From the NCBI GenBank assembly GCA_013397845.1, contig VZTG01010064.1:48079-112078 (forward strand): DNA of 64,000 bases, written 5' to 3'. Of this stretch, positions 61,443-64,000 are shown piece by piece; position 1 is the stretch's first letter, and every line of letters starts with the position of its first letter. Made by a program: the position numbers and the translations under genes. The DNA comes from Melanocharis versteri (lineage: Eukaryota > Chordata > Aves > Passeriformes > Melanocharitidae). The notes under the pieces were generated by a model. The model worked only from the letters and a program-made list of their open reading frames with translations, had not been told where the DNA came from and made no database searches.

Positions 61443-62149
61443 GCCATTTTTTAATCTATGAAAGTTTTTTTAGAACTAGGAAATTAAGAGTGATTTCTGC
61501 CCAGTATCTGGAATACAAGCACATGCCTGGTATGAGGTATGCCAGTTTAAAGCAGTCATCAATGGAAATAAAGTCTTGGACAAAGCTGCTTTGCACAGAA
61601 ATGAGTGAATGCAACACTTATTGTGGCTTTGTAGACTATAATATTTCTCATTTTGTATCACTTGTCATTCTATACTATAGAGATTCAGATGCATTTAGCT
61701 GTCCTTGCCCAAATTATGGTACAGGATTAAATTGCAAATTCTAGGCTTTATCTTGTCTATTCCCACATTTTGTTTCTCTGAAACGACTTTTCTGTCATTT
61801 AATATCCAAGGAAAACCATCTCTATATAAATTCCTTAGACTTCCCTATTACACATACTGCATATATTTTAGAGATAAAATTAATCCTTTAACGAAAATAT
61901 TAGTTTTCTAAATATTCTATGAAAATATCTTTAAGCATTCTATGTTTAGAGTGCTTCATGATTTGCCATTGTTCCTAGATGCCTTAAAAATACATAATAA
62001 TACTGTATGGTTGTATATCTGGGTCATGAAAATTAAAACAAAATGGAGCAAAATCAAAATCTAATGTTTGCATTTTCACAAATTATTATGAAAAATAATT
62101 TATTATAGAAACTATGTTTTGTACACCTATTTTAAAGTGTATGGCGAGA
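61443..62149. other. AT-rich unique DNA
   Basis: Nothing recognised. Confidence 0.5.
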
Positions 62150-62750
62150 AATATTCTTGGGACTACAGGCTGAAAGCTGCTTAGTGAAAAATGACCTGGG
62201 GGTGCAGGTGGACAGCCAGCTCAGCATGAACCAGCAGCATGCCCAGGTGGCCAAAAAGGCTAATGACATTCTGGCTTGGATCAGGAATATCAGGAAAATC
62301 AGTGTCGCCAGAAGGACTAGTGAAGGAATCATCCTCCTGTATTTGGCAGTGGCAAGTTTGTTCCTCGGATCCCATGTCCAGTCCTGTGAAGAGCAGTTCA
62401 GGGAGCTGGGGTTGTTTAGCCCAGAGAAAAGGAAGCTCATAGGGGCCTTATGACTCCCTACAACTTCCTGACAGGAGGATGAAGCCAGGCAGGGCTCAGT
62501 CTTTTCTCAGAGGCAGCAAGTGACAGGAAAAAAGGAAATAGCCTCAATTTCTGCCGGGAAGGGTTTAGATTCACTATTGAGACTTTTTCTCTGAAAGTCT
62601 GGTCAGACAATAAGGTGCTCAGGGAAGTTTTATAAGGTGTGTGTTTGTGGCACTTGGGAATGTTGTTTAGTGGCAACATGTCCATGCTACTTTAACAGCT
62701 GGACTCATTGATATTGAAGGTAATATTTCCATGATTCTATGACTCTATGG
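62150..62750 (+). mobile_element. CR1: CR1 LINE 3' part, forward orientation, complete 3' end
   Basis: The C-terminal part of ORF2 is legible in one 98-codon frame (62157-62453: 'DLGVQVDSQLSMNQQHAQVA', 'KKANDILAWIR', 'FRELGLFSPEKRKL'), with about 30 codons missing in the middle. The 3' UTR follows ('agcaagtgacaggaaaaaag', 'gggtttagattcactattga') and the tail 'ccatgattctatgactctat' is intact. Confidence 0.92.
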
Positions 62751-64000
62751 GATATCACACAGATTTTGAAGTCAGCAGCAAAGGGAAAATTAGATGGCTT
62801 GAGTGTATGGACACTGTTTACTGAATTTCAAAGAAGACTTATTATAAAGACTGTCAGTAAATAATTTCCCTTGGGCAGGGTATTGTAATGATTCACTGCT
62901 TACCTTAGGTGCATAATCTTTCTATGTAACAAATCTGTCTTGGTCTCAGAAAGCAACCTTTATCATAAATGCAGACTACAGAATGTCACTAATGGTTCAT
63001 GCAGAAATTATTCTGGAACATGTTACACTGTCTTAAGTGGTGTTCCCTGTTGTGCCTTAACACCTGCCTGTGCTGTATATTGATGTTTAGCTATTCAACC
63101 AGTCTGTAGCTGAATTAGAGTGGCTATTTCTGACTCCAGTTACCCATCTTTAGTTACCTCATTACTTCCTGTTCCCAGTGCTAAAATACTGGGTGGTTTT
63201 AAGTGAATATTCGGCTATCTGATCCAACTTCTAGGTCTTGTTTCTGAAAACGAATAATATTTCAGTTCTGCAGTATTTAACTGGTCTTCATTAGGTGTTC
63301 CCACGAGGCTGTAATAAAATTTATTACAAAATATATAACAAAACATCAGAATTTTTCCCATGTGAAATTATTTTCTGGAGAACAGACTTGATTAAAGCCC
63401 TCCAGGCATTTGAAAAATACCTGTCAGAAGCTGAATGAGCTGTAAAAGTTATTGTCAAAGTTGAATTTCAATTCTTGAGACAAATTAAGGAATATTTTTG
63501 GTATATATTCAAAATTAGATTAAAGGTTCTGATGTCTCCCACTGAAAGGTTTTTGGAGTTAAGTGAGGAAGAAATGGAAAGGTGTAAAACATCACAGGAA
63601 TCAATCCGATATAGGAATCAATCCCATGCCGCTTAAGTGTGTTGACATGGAAACCTAATGAACTTCTCAGGCATTCTAAAATACATTAATTTCCAGTTTC
63701 AGTTATTTAATCCATGAAGTCTTTTTTTTGTCTTTTTGATGTTAAACATGAATTAGTAACTGTAGTCATTGCAGTTGTAGTTCAGTTTGCTTCACCAGCT
63801 GGGAATTTGCAATCAATTAATATGAAATTGCTTGAAGTAAAAATACAGTTGCTCTTACTATTTATGAAAGTTTCTTATAATTGCAAGTAAAAAAAGTGTT
63901 GACAAGAAATAAGTGTTGAAAATTATCTTTAATATGACACCTTATTAAATAACAGGAAACCTGGCCCATTGAGCCACATCCAACACTGCTCAGTGGCCTC
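62751..64000. other. AT-rich unique DNA to the window end
   Basis: No recognised repeat. A 12-bp direct repeat 'aggaatcaatcc' occurs at 63596-63607 and 63613-63624. Confidence 0.5.

Noticed and set aside
1..64000. Search for CRISPR arrays, bacterial operons, phage genes, tRNA or rRNA genes
   Set aside because: No regularly spaced repeats, ribosome-binding-site-led gene runs, or tRNA-like A/B box pairs with a cloverleaf were seen. The repeat content is avian. No novel defence or metabolic system is present that I can support.

Overview
This window looks like AT-rich, intergenic or deep-intronic DNA from a bird genome. The clearest sign is about 16 fragments of the avian CR1 LINE family. Many still carry the 3' end typical of avian CR1, a 'ggttggaagggacc' type block followed by ATTCTATG-like 8-bp units. 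There are also four solo LTRs that look like class II (ERVK-type) elements, each with a perfect 6-bp target site duplication. Further LTR pieces belong to ERVL-type families that I recognise from memory of Neoaves and songbirds. A passerine is my best guess, but only a moderate-confidence one. I found no functional protein-coding gene, no tRNA or rRNA, no CRISPR array and no bacterial or phage system. The longest open frames I checked lie inside repeats.

Layout. 1-6 kb: a CR1 end, an LTR-like block (about 1.5-2.2 kb), an ERVL-type LTR fragment (3.9-4.85 kb), then a CR1 3' end with an ERVK-type solo LTR inserted at its tail (5.03-5.96 kb). 6-8.7 kb: unique AT-rich DNA. 8.77-10.31 kb: the longest CR1 copy, reverse strand, with a dead reverse transcriptase. 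This is followed by a GC-rich block with a CR1-like tail. 10.8-16.4 kb: mostly unique. 16.4-18.8 kb: an internally deleted CR1, an unidentified GC-richer segment, another CR1 scrap and a reverse-strand ERVK-type solo LTR. 21.2-25 kb: an ERVL-type LTR and three CR1 3' ends. 25-31.3 kb: unique. 31.9-35.1 kb: an ERVL-type LTR fragment, an ERVK-type solo LTR and two CR1 copies. 35-44.3 kb: AT-rich with low-complexity tracts, and the only N in the window beside a poly-A run. 44.3-45.2 kb: a CR1 end and a second copy of the reverse-strand ERVK-type LTR. 45.9-47.2 kb: an unexplained pair of diverged ~140-bp direct repeats. 47.5-48.8 kb: an ERVL-type LTR joined to a CR1 ORF2 piece. 48.8-53.6 kb: unique, with a cluster of short tandem duplications. 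53.7-62.75 kb: four more CR1 copies, a GC-rich unidentified block (60.8-61.4 kb) and one weak exon candidate.

No genes work together here. The history that can be read is repeated CR1 retrotransposition, ERV insertion and LTR-LTR recombination to solo LTRs, some of it nested. I cannot run alignments. Family names rest on recognisable motifs and remembered consensus structure, and boundaries are good to a few bases only where a target site duplication is given.
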